From: Taxillus chinensis
Taxonomy: Eukaryota; Streptophyta; Magnoliopsida; Santalales; Loranthaceae
Direction: 5' to 3'
Assembly: GCA_023512835.1 (NCBI GenBank)
Contig: CM042090.1
Location: forward strand, 57,461,865-57,525,864
DNA: 64,000 nt
Shown here: in pieces, positions 22,803-33,843 of the stretch
How positions within the stretch are numbered: the stretch's first letter is position 1
How the letters are laid out: each line of letters begins with the position of its first letter
Position numbers and translations under genes: made by a program
Notes under the pieces: model-generated
Told to the model about the DNA's origin: nothing
Database searches by the model: none
The model's input: only the letters and a program-made list of their open reading frames with translations

Positions 22803-24190
22803 ATGCCACCGAGGAGAGTGACACGTGCATCCGGGGCAGATGGCTGATGAGTCATCTGCCCATGAGGGTCCGGGTGCGGGACCATCCGTTGGAGGGCATG
22901 CGTTGCTACCGGCACAGCTACAAGAAGGCATCCGGCTGGAGGTACGAGAGCTACGGGAGGGACTCCGGCAAGACGTTCGGGAGGAGGTGCGCCGGTGAGA
23001 TGGCGGCACAGCGGGTGGTGCCACCACCACCACCACCAGTAGGAGAGCTGCCCCGTGAGCGTGAGAGTTCGGCTGGGTGGTGTACCGACCCGTGCGAGAG
23101 GATGACGTGGTGACACGGTTCCGAAAGGAACAACCTCCGCGATTTAAGGGGGGGAAGATCCTGTGGTAGGCGAGCGGTGGTTGAGGCAGATTGAGCATGT
23201 GTTCTCCTTTCTCCTGCCCCGGGAGGAGGATAAAGTGCGACCGGCAATTCGGCGGCTAGAGGGGGACGCTTTGGAGTGGTGGACGAGTGTTGCGGGGAGC
23301 CGTGCGGTGCAACTCATGTTTTGGGAGGAATTCTTGCAACTCTTCCAAGATGAGTTCTTCCCAGGAATCGGTGAGATGGCGAAGAGGGAAGAATTTGGCA
23401 GCTTGACCGGGATCCAAGACGGTACCTGAGTATGAGCGGGAGTTCGGAGATTGAGTAGGTTTGCTCCTGAGGTCGTGGTAAGGGAGGACCTGAAGGCCCA
23501 CAAGTTCACCTTGGGTCTCGGGCCAGCCCTTAGGGAGAGGGTGGCGATTCTACGCTTGAGGACCTATCTTGAGGCCGTGGAGACGGCCCGAATAGGCGAG
23601 AGAGAGCCGGATGATGGGAGGCGGGCCCATCGGGGGCGCCGATTGCGAGTGGGCCTGATCGAGATGCAGGGTCCAAGAGGCTCAAGACGGAGGAGAGGGA
23701 TAGCAGTCTTTTCGCGGTCGGGGTCGGACATCTGTGAACCCCGGAAGGTTCACCTTTGGCGGCGGAAGACAGGGGGGGTCCATCTCGGGAGTCTACCGAG
23801 CGGATGCCCTTCTTGTGGAGAGCGGGGTCACTTCAAAGGGGAGTGCCCCAAGAAGGACTGGCGATGCAACAACCGTGGACGAGAGGGTCATTTGCGCCGG
23901 GTTTGCAGGGAGTGGCAACGGGGGAACAGGGGGCGCGGCATCCGGCGTGAGGAGTGATGCTAGCTTCCGTGCACCAGGCGAGAGACCAGCTCGTCGGTGG
24001 CGGGCCAGCCCAGGCAAGGATCTAGTCGGACCCGACCCCGGGGGAGGCCGGAGCGGCAGCAGACCGAGGCCGGAGGCAACCTTAGCGGGAAGCGTCCAGG
24101 TGATCGAGCCGACCGGTGGCACGGGCCAAGGGAGGGTGTTTGCGCTGGAGGCGACATACCAGGAGGAGGCCGAGTTACCACCCCCACCAG
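22803..24190 (+). pseudogene. Element E gag, frameshifted
   Basis: Begins MPPRRVTRASGA at 22,803. An extra A near 22,843 breaks the frame at once compared with A and Z. Further on are the PPPPPPVGELPRE stretch (about 23,020), the capsid region (WLRQIEHVFSFLLP, 23,180-23,425, then 23,451-23,700) and CCHC knuckles around 23,815-23,910 (CGERGHFKGEC, then GREGHLRRVC, in which the first Cys pair is altered to NNRG). It shares the domain order of A. Only frames separated by indels survive. Confidence 0.8.
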
Positions 24191-26045
24191 TGAGGGTGGA
24201 GCAGGACCATCGGTGGTTAGAGGTACCCTCTTGATCTCCCGTACATTAGCTTCTTCTTTTCGATACGGGTGCATCATGTTCGTTTGTTCCGAGCTTGTAA
24301 TAGACGGCTTGGGGTTAGCTTGTGTGGAGGCCGCGAGGCCCCTAGTTGTGGAGTCTCCTGGTAGGAGGCATGATTGAGGTACGGCGAGTGTGTCGTGGAT
24401 GTGTGTTAACCATAGGCGAGGTGGAGCCGAGTTTTGACTTGCATGTGATGCCTTTGAGAACGTTTGACCTGATCTTGGGTATGGATTGGCTTATGGCTTT
24501 CCAGGCCAAGATAGATTGTTATCGGCGGCGTGTGACCTTCGTGACACCTGCAGGGACCTCTTGCACCTGCAAGGGGGAGTGGGATTGTGAGGCGAGTCGG
24601 GCCGGGCCGGTGTTGGACCAGGTGGGGTGCCATTACCCACAAGGTTAGCAGCCCTGACCTTTGCCGAGGAGGGTAAGGTGGAAAAGAGGGTGTGGCCCGT
24701 TGTTGTGGACCAATTTCGGGATGTTTTTCCTGAGCGGTTGAGGAGTTTGCCACCTAAGAGGAGTGTGGAGTTCACCATTGAGTTGGTACCGGGGACGGGT
24801 CCGATTTCCCAAGTAGCGTATCGTATGGGGCCAGCCTGAGTTGAGGGAGCTTCGGAGGCAAATCGAGGAGTTGGTGGGCCAGGGGGTATATCGGACCGAG
24901 TACCTCACCTTGGGGTGCTCCGGTGCTCTTCGCTAAGAAGGCCGATGGCACGCTTCGTCTCTGCATCGACTACAAGGAAGCCGAATTCGGTGATTGTGAA
25001 GAACAAGTACCCGTTGCCTCGGATAGATGACCTGTTTGACCAATTGAGTGGGGCCCGGTGGTTTTCCAAGATAGATTTACGGTCGGGGTATCACCGGCTC
25101 GGGGTTAGGGAGGAGGACATCCCTAAGACGGCTTTTCGGTGCGGTATGGGCATTATGAGTGGGTAGTGATGCCTTTCGGGCTCACTAATGCACCAGCGGT
25201 GTTCATGCATTTGATGAACCAAGTCTTTGCCCCATACTTAGACTCGTTCGTGGTGGTGTTTATCGACGATATCTTGGTGTATTCCAAGACCGAGAAGGAA
25301 CATGTGGAGCACTTGGCAACAATGTTGCAAACCTTGAGGGACCAGCGGTTTGTTTGCTAAGTTTAGCAAGTGTGAGTTTTGGCTGCAGGAGGTTCACTTT
25401 CTTGGCCATGTGGTGTCAGTGAGGGAGTTAGGGTGGACCCGGCCAAGATTGAGGCCGTGGCATCGTGGGCGAGGCCAACCAACGTTTTTGAGATCCGTAG
25501 TTTTCTTGGTTTGGCGGGGTACTATCGTCGTTTTGTAGAGGGGTTCTCCCGTTTGGCGGCTCCTATGACAGCGTTGACTCGGAAGGGCGTGAAGTTTGAT
25601 TGGACCGACAAGTGTCGGCAGGCGTTTGAGACTCTCAAAACCCGTTTGACCACCGCACCTGTGTTGAGGTTGCCTAGGGAGGATATTCCATATGAGGTGT
25701 ATTGTGATGCGTCCAGGGTTGGTTTGGGGTGTGTGCTTATGCGGGAGCACAGTGTGGTAGCTTATGGGTCGAGGCAGTGAAGCCTCATGAGCAGAATTAT
25801 CCTACTCATGACCTTGAGTTAGCGGCTGTCATCTTCGCCCTGAAGAGTTGGCAGCACTACCTCTTGGGAGAAAAGTTTGTGGTGTTCTCGGATCACAAGA
25901 GCCTTCATACATCTTTACTCGAAGGACTTGAATTTGAGGCAAAGGAGATGGGTGGAGTATTTGCGGACCTTTGATTTTACTCTTGCCTATACCCCGGGCA
26001 AGGGAAATGTTGTGGCCGATGCGTTGAGCGAGAAAAGGGAAAGCT
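24191..26045 (+). pseudogene. Element E protease, RT and RNase H, frameshifted
   Basis: Protease active-site DTGAS is at about 24,260, with [13 protein letters not shown] at about 24,465. The RT has [12 protein letters not shown] and [11 protein letters not shown] at about 25,170-25,290; RNase H has [11 protein letters not shown] at about 25,700 and DHKSL at about 25,890. The reading frame changes at about 24,250, 24,370, 24,640, 24,835, 24,980, 25,140, 25,350, 25,780 and 25,910, mostly by single bases when compared with A. The active sites themselves are not substituted. Confidence 0.85.
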
Positions 26046-27596
26046 GAGGTGGTCGTGAGAGAGTGGAAGGCGATGGAGCAGTTGGCGACGTTACAGTACG
26101 GCTTGTTGTTCAGGATGGTGGGACAGTCCTGAGTCCTTTGGTGGTAGTGCCTGAGTTGTACCAGCGCGTCCGGGAGGGACAGTGGGTGACATTGAGTGTG
26201 AGGTTCTCCGTGCCCGTGTTGAGGCTGGGGAGCTATCCTGGGGACTGGACGAGAGGGTCCCGAGCATGAGTTGTCATTTCGGGGGCGGTTGGTCGTGGCT
26301 TCTTCCCTCGGGGATGAGGTGATGAGGGAGTTTCACCCGGTCCCAGAGTTGTTGTGCATCCAGGGGGGTACGAAGATGTAGCATGCGCTTCGGGGACATT
26401 TTTGGTGGCCAGGGATGAAACGCGATGTAGCTGCCTTTGTTTCGCGGTGCCTCACGTGTCGGCGGGTGAAGGTCGAGCATCGGCGGCCGGCGGGCATGTT
26501 ACGGCCCTTGCCCATAGCGGAGTGGAAGTGGGACCATATAGCGATGGATTTTGTGATCGGGTCTTCCACCCACCACCGGGCGGAAAGATATGATTTGGGT
26601 GATTGTGGATCGACTCACAAAGTCGGCCCATTTCCTTGCTGTTCGCGAGCGGGACTCTATTGGGACCTTGAGTCGGTGTACATGAACGAGATTGTGAGAC
26701 CGCATGGCGTACCATCATCGGTTGTCTCGGACCGGGATTCGAGGTTCACTTCTCGTTTCCGGGCGAGGTTTGCAGGAGGCTATGGGGACCAAGCTTCATC
26801 CGAGTACAGCCTTTCACCCCGAGACCGACGGTCGGACCGAGCGGACGAATCGGACCATGGAGGACATGTTGAGGGCTTGTGTGCTAGATTTTGGGGGTTC
26901 GTGGGCAACTCACCTTCCTTTGGTGGAGTTTGCCTACAACAACGATTATCGAGCATCCATTGGGATGGCTCCTTTTGAGGCGTTGTATGGACGGCCGTGT
27001 CGATCCCCTTTGTGTTGGACCGAGGTGGGGGAGACAGCTCTCTTGGGACCGCAGTTGGTTCAAGAGGCTACCGAGAAGGTCAAGTTGATTCGTCGGCGTT
27101 TGTTGGCGGCTCGAGTCGGCGAAATCTTACGCGGATCAGCGACGGCGACCTTTGGAGTTTTCATTTGGTGATCATGTGTTCCTTCGTGTCTCTCCACGTC
27201 GTGGACATCGACGGTTTGGGCGAGGTTCCAAGCTATCTCTGCGGTTTATTGGTCCTTTTGAGATTCTTGGATCGTGTAGGGCCTGTGGCCTACCGGTTAG
27301 CGTTACCACCGCGGTTGAGTCGAGTGCACAACGTGTTTCACGTGTCCCGATTGCGGAAGTATCACCCGACCCCACTCACGTGATTGATTGGGGAACGTTG
27401 GACATTGAGGATGACATGTCCGTCATTGAGGCCCCTATTCGTATCCTCGATCGGCGAGAGAAGCTTTTGCGTGGTCGTCTTATTCCTTTGGTTCGCGTGC
27501 TTGTGGCAGCACCGTGGTATTGAGGAGGAGACATGGGAACGTGAGTCCGTGATGCGTGAGCGGCACCTGGACTTGTTCGAGGACGAACAATCTTAA
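26046..27596 (+). pseudogene. Element E integrase and chromodomain, frameshifted
   Basis: Integrase finger with CLTC (about 26,450), core Asp in MDFVIG (about 26,545), second Asp in RTGIRGS/SDRDSRF (about 26,730), Glu region [16 protein letters not shown] (about 26,825-26,870), C-terminal domain [15 protein letters not shown] (about 27,325) and a chromodomain ending VMRERHLDLFEDEQS at 27,596. Frame breaks lie near 26,340, 26,580, 26,760, 27,120 and 27,510. This copy shows the correct joint between integrase and chromodomain that is broken in A. Confidence 0.85.
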
Positions 27597-27928
27597 GCGT
27601 GGGAGGTGGCTGTTGGCCAGGGGATGGATAGTGATGTTTTCTTGTGATGTGTTTTCTTGTATTCGTTGATGTATTTGTATTGTCTTTTAAAGACATGTGT
27701 TCTTGTTTGTGATGTGCCTTGAGATGTGTATTCGTGCCATGTGGACATGTGTTATGTGCATTATTGTGGTTATGGATTATGGTGGTACTGTTATGTGCCG
27801 TTGTCTTGTGTGTGGTGTATGACCCATTTGGGTGTTGTAGCTCGCCGTGTGGCAAATGGGTAGCTTGTGTTTGTTTTCCTCGTATGTCATTTCTTTTCGA
27901 GGACGAAAAGTCTTAAGGGGGGAGAGGA
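27597..27928 (+). other. 3' UTR and polypurine tract of element E
   Basis: Non-coding; ends CGAGGACGAAAAG, then TTAAGGGGGGAGAGGA (PPT) directly before the 3' LTR at 27,929. Confidence 0.85.
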
Positions 27929-29711
27929 TGTAATGACCCGTGTGTAACCCGTGTGTAAGGAGTTAACCACAAACACCCTGGATGTTGGTACACAAGTTTA
28001 AGGTAAGAGATGAGCCCAAGAGGGGACTTTTGAGAGGTGCATGTGTCAAGCGATAGCGTACATTTATGCCCTAGGAAGATCTTGTGCGTATACAGGCGGT
28101 TTTAAGGCAGTTTTGGCTGATCTTGGAGCTCACTTTTGACCTAGTAGATGGCCTCAAACAATTGGCGTGCAAGAACAAAAGTTTCTTAGAATGAGGTCCT
28201 CTATCTACCACAGAAATTTCAGAGCATTTGGAGCTGAACGTGAATTCACCCATTTCACGTGCAAGCATATTTTTGCTCCTCAGGCCTCTCTAAGATGCAA
28301 GGAGGCTTGTGGTGAAGTTTGAGTGCATTTGGAGCTGCACGCCAATTGGGGAATTGGCGTGCAAATTGGCGTGCAGGTGTATTTTTGCATGGTTCCCTTG
28401 GTTTTGTCATTCTAATGATCTTTCTCCAAAGGACCATGTTGCAATTCTGAGTATTTTGGCCTATATGGGTGCGGAAAGGTGCTAACTTGTGTGATCAAAA
28501 CTACGTCGTTTTGATCCTGGGTTTACTTAATCAAAACTACGTCGTTTTGATGTGGATGGTGTCTATATAAGGAGGGCTTGAGTTTGAGTTTAGGGTTCTT
28601 GTGTTCCTTTGCTGCTGTTCTTCCCAGAGAGAGAGAGAGCTAGAGAGAGAAAGGGAAGGGGAGTTGCTGGTTGCTGCCGGAGCATCTTGCGTGGGGAGGA
28701 CGGCGTTTGGCGCGGGAGCAAGGAAGATCTGCTTTTAGGTAGGGGTTCTGTTCTTCCTAAATCCTCCTCTGTCCTAGGGTCCTAGGGCAGAACATGAGAT
28801 ATCTGTTATATTATTTATATGTAAATTCATATAGGTGTGACCTCCTATATGAATGTTGGCCTTCGATGGCATGTTGGTGTGATTCGTGGATTACATGCTA
28901 TGTGTTCGATGAAATGCCTGTGTGAATATAGCTGTATGCATATGCCCATTACGTGTTTGGTAATATGCCTGTGTGGCCGGATTTGTGGTTTAGTGTATGT
29001 GTGCTGTGTGTTTGCTCTATTTTCCTGAATGGTTGGGTTTGTGCGCTTGTGAACGGGTGCACACCAAGTGTTTGGTGGTATGCTTGAGTGACCATGTGTG
29101 TTGTGTGCTTGACTGTGGTATCTGGCCTGAAGAGGCGGTTAAAGAACTTTGCCTGAGAGGCGGTTAAATCACTTGGCCTGAAGAGGCGGTTAAATAACTT
29201 GGCCTGAAGAGGCGGTTAAATCACTTGTGTTTTGTGTGATGGATAATTGTGACGACTGATGTGGTTTGTTATTGTTTGTTGAGATTGTTGTAACACGTCA
29301 CTGCACCTGTGCACATACATGTAGCCGCTAGGAGCATGGGAAGGGTTGGGGAGACTTGATCCCTCTTCGAGCTGTGGTTGCTCACCCCTCCTACCTTGTG
29401 TTTGCTTGTTTTCCAGGGACTTACAGGCGTTAGGTGGATACACCAAGGTGGAAGACCTTATCCATTTTACTCTTCCATTTATGTTGTTTTCTTTTATGGG
29501 AACTGATGTAACCCCAGTGGGGATGGGATTGGAAAGAATTCTGTTGTAATAAACTGGTTTGGAATATTTTAATGAATATTACTTTCTTGAATGGGTTGTG
29601 GATGTTTTGAATGTAAAATTCTTGGTTTGTAACCTAACCCCTTTGCCCTCCGTGTGGGTAAAAGGGGAGTCACGTGCCGGTTTCCTCGGGTTGGAAATCC
29701 GGGGCGTGACA
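27929..29711 (+). repeat. E 3' LTR (1,783 bp)
   Basis: Same ends and content as the 5' LTR. Visible differences are few and include small changes near 28,080, 28,107, 28,449, 28,612-28,680 and 28,866. It is followed by the TSD CCCAT at 29,712-29,716. Confidence 0.95.
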
Positions 29712-31078
29712 CCCATTCGCATGATTTGTCTTGTTAATGCATGTCCGTTTGCATGTGAACCGCATTCCCCTTCGTGCACTTCTTTCATTATCTGTATTGA
29801 CTCTTCTTTTGCCACACACCGCAGTAATACCATATCATGGTTTCTCTTATACAGAACCGAGCCATCGAAATAATAGTTGGATGCAGACCTTCGGATATTT
29901 CTCTTATTAGATTCAGTGGCCTCTGCTGGGTATTCTTGCTTAAGCAAATATTGTTTGACGTCCTCAAACCAAGGTTTTTCTTCAGTATGTCCTTCAATGG
30001 CCATGCAATGTGCAGGAGCATCTTGTATACGGATATCGAAAGACTGAACTTCTAACTTTGTGTCTAGTCGAAGGAGGGAGGCTAGAGTTGCCAGCGCGTC
30101 AGGGAGCTGGTTGCATTCCCTGGGCATATGCTCAAATGTGATGTCTTCGAAATGCTCGGCTAACTCTGCAACGTGCTTCTGATATGGGATTAATTTGTGG
30201 TTTCGAGTCTCCCATTCACCCCTTACTTGAAAAATGATGAGTGCCGAATCACCGAACACTCGTAATTTTTTGATTCCTTTGTGAATGGCTTCTTGAAGTC
30301 CCATCACACAAGCCTCATACTCTGCCACATTGTTTGTACAAGGAAAGGTTAGCTTTGCCGCCATGGGGAAATGTTCGCCTTTTGGGGATATCAGGATGGC
30401 CCCAACAACGTGACCTAAGAGACTAGAGGCTCCATCGAACCACATCGTCCATATGTCTGATACTTCGGCCGAAATGATGTTAATGTGCTCATCTGGGAAG
30501 CCAATAGTCATGGGCTCAAAGTCTTCCAAAGACTCTAGCTCGGGATAGTCGGCTATCGCACTTCCTTTTATGGCTTTTTGAGGTACGTAGATGATATCGT
30601 ACTCCGATAGGATCAACTGCCATTTGGCGATTCTTCCAGAAATGGATGGTTTTTGCAAGAGATATTTGAGCGGATCATGCCTTGAAATCAGCCATGTAGT
30701 ATGATAAAGAGTGTATTGCCTCAATCTTCTCGTTATCCAGACAAGAGCACAGCACGTCTTCTCCAAAGGCGTGTAGTTTTCTTCATTGATGGTGAACTTT
30801 TTGCTGAGGTAATAAATGGCCTGCTCCTTCTTGCCTGTAGAATCATGTTGCCCCAAGACACAACCCATCGCTGACTCCTGAACGGTCAAGTATAAGATCA
30901 GAGGTCTATCCGGTACTGGTGGGATCAAAATGGGTGGATTAGACAAATATTGTTTGATTTTGTCAAAAGCTTCTTGACATTTGTCATTCCAAATTTCTGG
31001 GTTGTTCTTTCGTAAAGTCTTGAAAATGGGTTCACATGTGGCTGTCAGCTGGGAAATAAATCGGGCAATATAATTCAG
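29712..31078 (-). pseudogene. D RNase H, second RNase H and start of integrase
   Basis: Minus-strand frame with a worn Ty3 RNase H (LILYLTVQESAMGCVLGQ, YYLSKKFTINEENYTPLEK) and then a second, archaeal-type RNase H (WTMWFDGASSLLGHVVGAIL, NNVAEYEACVMGLQEA, ECNQLPDALATLAS). The integrase N-terminus follows, to HEGECGSHANGHALTRQIM, the HH half of the zinc finger, where E is inserted. Two RNase H domains in a row are the mark of the Tat lineage. The first appears degenerate (LTVQ in place of the usual Asp motif), the usual state when the second is present. The upstream boundary is the TGA at 31,079-31,081. Confidence 0.85.
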
Positions 31079-32180
31079 TCACCCTAGGAATCCTCTAACC
31101 TCCTTGATGGTCCGTGGTGGCGGCATCTCTTGGATAGCTCGAACTTTATCTGGATCAATTTCCACTCCTTTTTGGCTCACAATGAAACCCAACAGTTTTC
31201 CCGACATGGCTCCGAAAGTGCACTTTTCGGGGTTCAATTTCAGTTGATATTTCCGTAGCCTGTTGAAGAGCTTGCGGAGTACTTCGATATGATCTTCAGT
31301 GCTTCGAGATTTGGCTATCATGTCGTCCACATATACCTCGACTTCTTTGTGCATCATGTCATGGAATAGGGTCACCATGGCTCGCTGATAGGTTGCCCCT
31401 GCATTCCTCAGGCCAAAAGGCATCACGTTATAGCAAAAGGTGCCCCAAAGTGTCGTGAATGTGGTCCTCTCTTTGTGTTCGGGGGCCATATGAATTTGAT
31501 TATAGCCCGAGAAACCATCCATGAAGGAGAATAGGGCATGTTTTGCTGTATTATCCACTAAGGTATCAATATGAGGAAGCGGGAAGTTGTCTTTCGGACT
31601 GGCCCAATTTAGATCTCTATAGTCGACACACATGCGTACTTTGCCTCCCTTCTTTGGTACTGGTACAACATTAGCGACTCATTTTGGATAGTGGGAGACA
31701 CTTAGGAAACCCGCATCCCATTGCTTTTTGACTTCTTCTTTAATCTTTAGTATCATCTCTGGCCTCATTCTTCGCAATTTCTGCTGTACTGGCTTGCACT
31801 CTGACTTCACGGGTATGTGATGTTGCACTATATCTGTGTCTAATCCGGGCATATCATGGTATGACCATGTGAAAATGTCGATGTAGCTTCTTAACAGCTC
31901 GATTAACTTCCTCCTGATGTCGGTAGCTATCAAAGACCCCACCCCCAATTCTTTTGGTTCGGCTGTCGTCCCCAAATTCGCTGTTTCTACTGGGTCTTCA
32001 CTTGGAACGGATAAACGGTCTTCCCTTTCCAATAGGCGTATAATCTCCCCTGGTAGCTCAGGTGTCTCTTCTATCTCATTCTCATCAGCTTCAAACACGG
32101 GCTGCTCCCAGTTTGGACTTTGGTCAAACCTTTGGCATCTCGTTTCGTTTTCGCATACTATGTTTTCATTGACATTGTGA
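31079..32180 (-). pseudogene. D reverse transcriptase, with nonsense codons
   Basis: Minus-strand frame with the RT lead-in (DIFTWSYHDMPGLDTDIVQH, about 31,880-31,830), VDYRDLNWASPKDNFPLP, MPFGLRNAGATYQRAM, and the active site VYVDDMIAKS at about 31,340-31,310. A TGA at about 31,680 lies where a Trp (TGG) is expected in HYPK-VANVVPVPKKGGK, and a second TGA at 31,079-31,081 lies where Arg (CGA) fits FLG-LNYIARF. Both are single G:C to A:T changes, so the RT would otherwise be complete. Confidence 0.85.
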
Positions 32181-32365
32181 TACCTATTTATAAGAGAATG
32201 ACAAGTTGGTAACCAAATATGATATGCATGTGATGAATGGAATGCACCATGAAAGATTTGAAAAACACATTTTATTGGAAGGTTTAAGGAAAAACAAATG
32301 TTCACAGCTTCAAAGTACATAGAATACATTAAACCCCAGCAACCCGTAAGCATTACATTATGGGG
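32181..32365 (-). other. Possible intron between D protease and RT
   Basis: Non-coding gap between the protease-G-patch frame and the RT frame. On the minus strand it begins near CATAATGTAATGC and ends at TTATAAATAG just before RT coding resumes. Ogre elements are known to splice an intron at this place. Borders are approximate and no transcript is available. Confidence 0.35.
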
Positions 32366-33843
32366 AGGTCCAGGCTGGTCCAATTGTTCAATGGCTGGTT
32401 GGGATCCTCTCGCACTAACTGAACCATCTCGCTTGGTGCATGCTCATTTATGTCCAGTACGGCTACAGTCCCCGTCTTGGGCTCAGGTTGGCTCTTGTGG
32501 ATGAACCCTCCACTTCGGAATGTAACATTCAAAGGGGGAAAGCTTTTCCTTTCTTCTTGTACTGGCCTTTTCTGCAATCTTGCCATTCTGACTTCCCTCT
32601 TCTTGATAGCTTCTCTCTGTCTGTCAGCTTTTGTAGGGACGTAGCCTAGCCCAAACTTTTCGGTATTTTCTCGGATGGTCAGGGGTTTCTGAATCCCCTG
32701 AGCTGTCAGGCCTAATCCTTGCCCCAGTTTGTACCCCTGTTTGATCATAGTGGCTGCAACCATTTTTGCTGCATTCGAGAGACGATGGTCTAGGGCTGAA
32801 GCGACGTTCACCATCTCAAATGCCCGATAAGAGCATTCTGGCACATCTTCGTTGCTTTCAACATAAGGGACTGATGCCGGTTTGGTGACGAGGAAACTTG
32901 TCTCTCCAGAGATGCAGATGAGCTGGTCCCCTATTACAAACTTCATCTTTTGGTGGAGACTGGACGGCACTGCCCCTGCCATGTGGATCCAGGGTCTTCC
33001 CAGCAAACAGCTGTAATATGGAGTGATGTCCATTACCTGAAATTCCACCGTAAAAGTAGTTGGCCCAATCATGAGTGGAACATCCAGAGTTCCCACCACA
33101 TCACGCTTTCCTCCATCGAATGCCCGTACCTTCATCGTACAGGGACGCATATAAGACGTGTCAATTGGAAGTTGCTGCAGTATATGCAAGGGCATAATGT
33201 TCAAGGCCGAGCCATTGTCAATAAGTACACGGGCTATGGTGTGCTCCTTGCATTTGACCGTGATGTGCAGAGCTTTTATGTGCCCCTTTCCTTCTTGGGG
33301 TAGCTCGTCATCTCCAAAGCTAATTACGTTATTTAGGATGAGGTTATCGGTGAGTCCATCCACATTCGCGATCGAGATGGTTGGAGGAACGTAGGCTTGG
33401 CTTAGAACCTTCACGAGTGCTTCCCGGTGAGGTTGGGAATCCATCATTAATGAGAGTAAGGAGATGCAAGCCGGTTGCCGACTTAATTGATCCACAATAT
33501 TATACTCGCTCTGCTTCATGAGTTTCAGAAATTCTGTGGTTTCTTCTTCAGTGATCGGTGTTCCCTTCTTTGTTGCTTCCAGTGTAGGCTCAATGTCTTG
33601 TTCTACAGCTTTTTCTTTCCTTGCTTTGTCAACTATCTTAGGGGCATAAGCCCGACCGCTCCTGGTCTTCTTTTCTGCTATAGCGGCTCCCTGAACTACC
33701 TCACAGTTATAGTTCCACCAGGACCGCATTATCCGTCTTGTAGGGAAAGGGGCAGGCACCCGTATGGTGAGAGGTGTGATTCCATGAGGCAAGACGGGAT
33801 TTCTGGAGTCTTGACATTCAAGACAAGGGGGGTTGGCACCCAT
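32366..33843 (-). CDS. D protease and G-patch domain
   Basis: Long open minus-strand frame. After a linker (LTIRVPAPFPT) comes the Tat-type aspartic protease with VLIDNGSALNIMPLHIL (about 33,215-33,165). A G-patch domain follows at about 32,755-32,630 (GYKLGQGLGLTAQGIQKPL), then a basic stretch (KADRQREAIKKREVRMARLQ). Protease would cut the polyprotein; the G-patch is an RNA-binding module seen in this position in Tat elements. No stop interrupts this segment. The join to gag upstream, near 33,840, needs a change of frame. Confidence 0.8.

Larger units (their letters stand above)
20610..29711 (+). mobile_element. Element E: complete-length chromovirus inserted in the D integrase
   Basis: Plus strand, 9,102 bp: LTR 20,610-22,389, PBS, gag, protease, RT, RNase H, integrase, chromodomain, PPT, LTR 27,929-29,711, with TSD CCCAT on both sides. 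The LTRs are almost the same, so insertion is recent relative to A, whose LTRs are mismatched. The coding region nevertheless has many one- or two-base indels. It belongs to the same family as A and B, with E-type LTRs. Confidence 0.95.

Noticed and set aside
23734..24234. Open frame ending LEVPS as a complete gag
   Set aside because: After a frameshift its last third is out of frame with the true gag-protease joint ([14 protein letters not shown]); same situation in A at 6,197-6,300.
29559..29873. Plus-strand open frame over the right E border
   Set aside because: It runs across the LTR-target junction at 29,711 and opposes the D pol frame.
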